Origin: Mesorhizobium sp. YM1C-6-2
GTDB taxonomy: Bacteria; Pseudomonadota; Alphaproteobacteria; Rhizobiales; Rhizobiaceae
Reading direction: 5' to 3'
Assembly (NCBI RefSeq): GCF_003666685.1
Contig: NZ_RCIZ01000007.1
Coordinates: 1 to 64,000, forward strand
DNA length: 64,000 nt
Shown here: piece after piece, positions 63,576-64,000 of the stretch
Numbering within the stretch: position 1 is the first letter of the stretch
Layout of the letters: every line of letters begins with the position of its first letter
The notes under the pieces: model-generated
Told to the model about the DNA's origin: nothing
Database searches by the model: none
What the model saw: only the letters and a program-made list of their open reading frames with translations
Made by a program: the position numbers and the translations under genes

Positions 63576-64000
63576 ATGCCGACCAATCCCGTATCCATCG
63601 AACTGCACGAGCGGATGTTCACCGAGACCGAAACGCTGCTCGCCGCAAGCGGCGCGCTTCGCGTCACCGCCTTCCGCTATCGTTCGGGCGTCGCCGCGCT
63701 GCGCGTCGAGAACGGGGCCGGGACGGCGATCCTGCTTCCCTTCCAGGGGCAGCAGATCTGGGACGCGGAATTCCTAGGCCGCCGGCTGACCATGCGCTCG
63801 ATGTTCGACGAGCCGTTGCCGACGCGCGATTATCTCAGGACCTACGGGGCGTTCTTCATCCATTGCGGCGGAACGTCGATGGGCAACCCGGGGCCGGACG
63901 ACACGCATCCACTGCATGGCGAACTGCCGAATCTCTCCTATCAGAAGGCGACGCTTGCGTTCGGCGAGGATGCGGCCGGGCCTTATGTCGAACTCAGTGG
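63576..64000 (+). CDS. DUF4432/aldose-1-epimerase-like protein, N-terminal part (truncated by window edge)
   Basis: ATG 63576 begins an open frame to the window end (at least 141 residues): ATAILLPFQGQQIW-type and HCGGTSMGNPGPDDTHPLHG segments fit the DUF4432 family of galactose-mutarotase fold proteins. Twelve bases after the amidohydrolase, so it is the sixth gene of the operon. Confidence 0.75.
   Translation, partial: MPTNPVSIELHERMFTETETLLAASGALRVTAFRYRSGVAALRVENGAGTAILLPFQGQQIWDAEFLGRRLTMRSMFDEPLPTRDYLRTYGAFFIHCGGTSMGNPGPDDTHPLHGELPNLSYQKATLAFGEDAAGPYVELS

Overview
The window is GC-rich, densely packed bacterial chromosome. It looks like an alphaproteobacterium of the order Hyphomicrobiales, probably a Mesorhizobium/Phyllobacteriaceae-type soil organism. 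The grounds are an rpmH-rnpA-yidC block, many ABC uptake systems, MerR/LysR/DeoR/IclR/Rrf2 regulators each beside a catabolic operon, and interspersed rhizobial-type palindromic repeats. Nothing in it resembles a plasmid backbone. The genus is inference; no rRNA is present.

Layout. 0-5 kb: start of an apbC/Mrp Fe-S carrier gene, a VOC protein, a phosphate transporter with its PhoU-like partner, a secreted Ntn-hydrolase and a sugar epimerase. 5.4-11 kb: a polyamine-type ABC operon with gamma-aminobutyraldehyde dehydrogenase, in the order of E. coli ydcSTUV-patD. 11-16 kb: methyltransferase/MerR, LysR, Rrf2/flavin-disulfide reductase and DeoR regulators with readable operator sites. 16-23 kb: two choline-kinase-like phosphotransferases around a large dimethylglycine-dehydrogenase-like enzyme, interrupted by repeats and an AT-richer HNH gene. 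23-31.5 kb: DMT exporter, small secreted proteins, and a codA-type deaminase with a BMP-family nucleobase/nucleoside ABC system. 31.6-34.7 kb: a glycosyltransferase divergent from an MsbA-type ABC exporter.

34.8-41.8 kb: the most unusual part of the window. A 6.9-kb integrative element with a large serine recombinase sits inside an M19 dipeptidase gene. It leaves 11 codons (with the HxD zinc ligands) on the left and the other 347 on the right. The gene reads as intact when the two flanks are joined. The element carries about a dozen small genes: a podovirus-like MCF protein, an acidic scaffold-like protein, a coiled-coil protein, two zinc-finger proteins, membrane peptides and an XRE regulator. 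It also has a T7-type phage promoter match, repeated operator-like motifs and a repeated foldable sequence. No capsid, terminase or polymerase gene was seen. It looks like a phage satellite or minimal integrative element that may act as an on/off switch for the host dipeptidase and the dipeptide ABC operon behind it.

41.8-64 kb: dipeptide/oligopeptide ABC operon (42.9-48.2), DUF2188, denD-like dehydrogenase, reductase, glycine-zipper lipoprotein, yidC-rnpA-rpmH, a disulfide-less flavoprotein oxidoreductase, an orphan histidine kinase, tRNA-Arg(ACG), a GNAT acetyltransferase, and an IclR-controlled polyamine-type ABC operon with an amidohydrolase and a DUF4432/aldose-epimerase-like gene that runs off the end.
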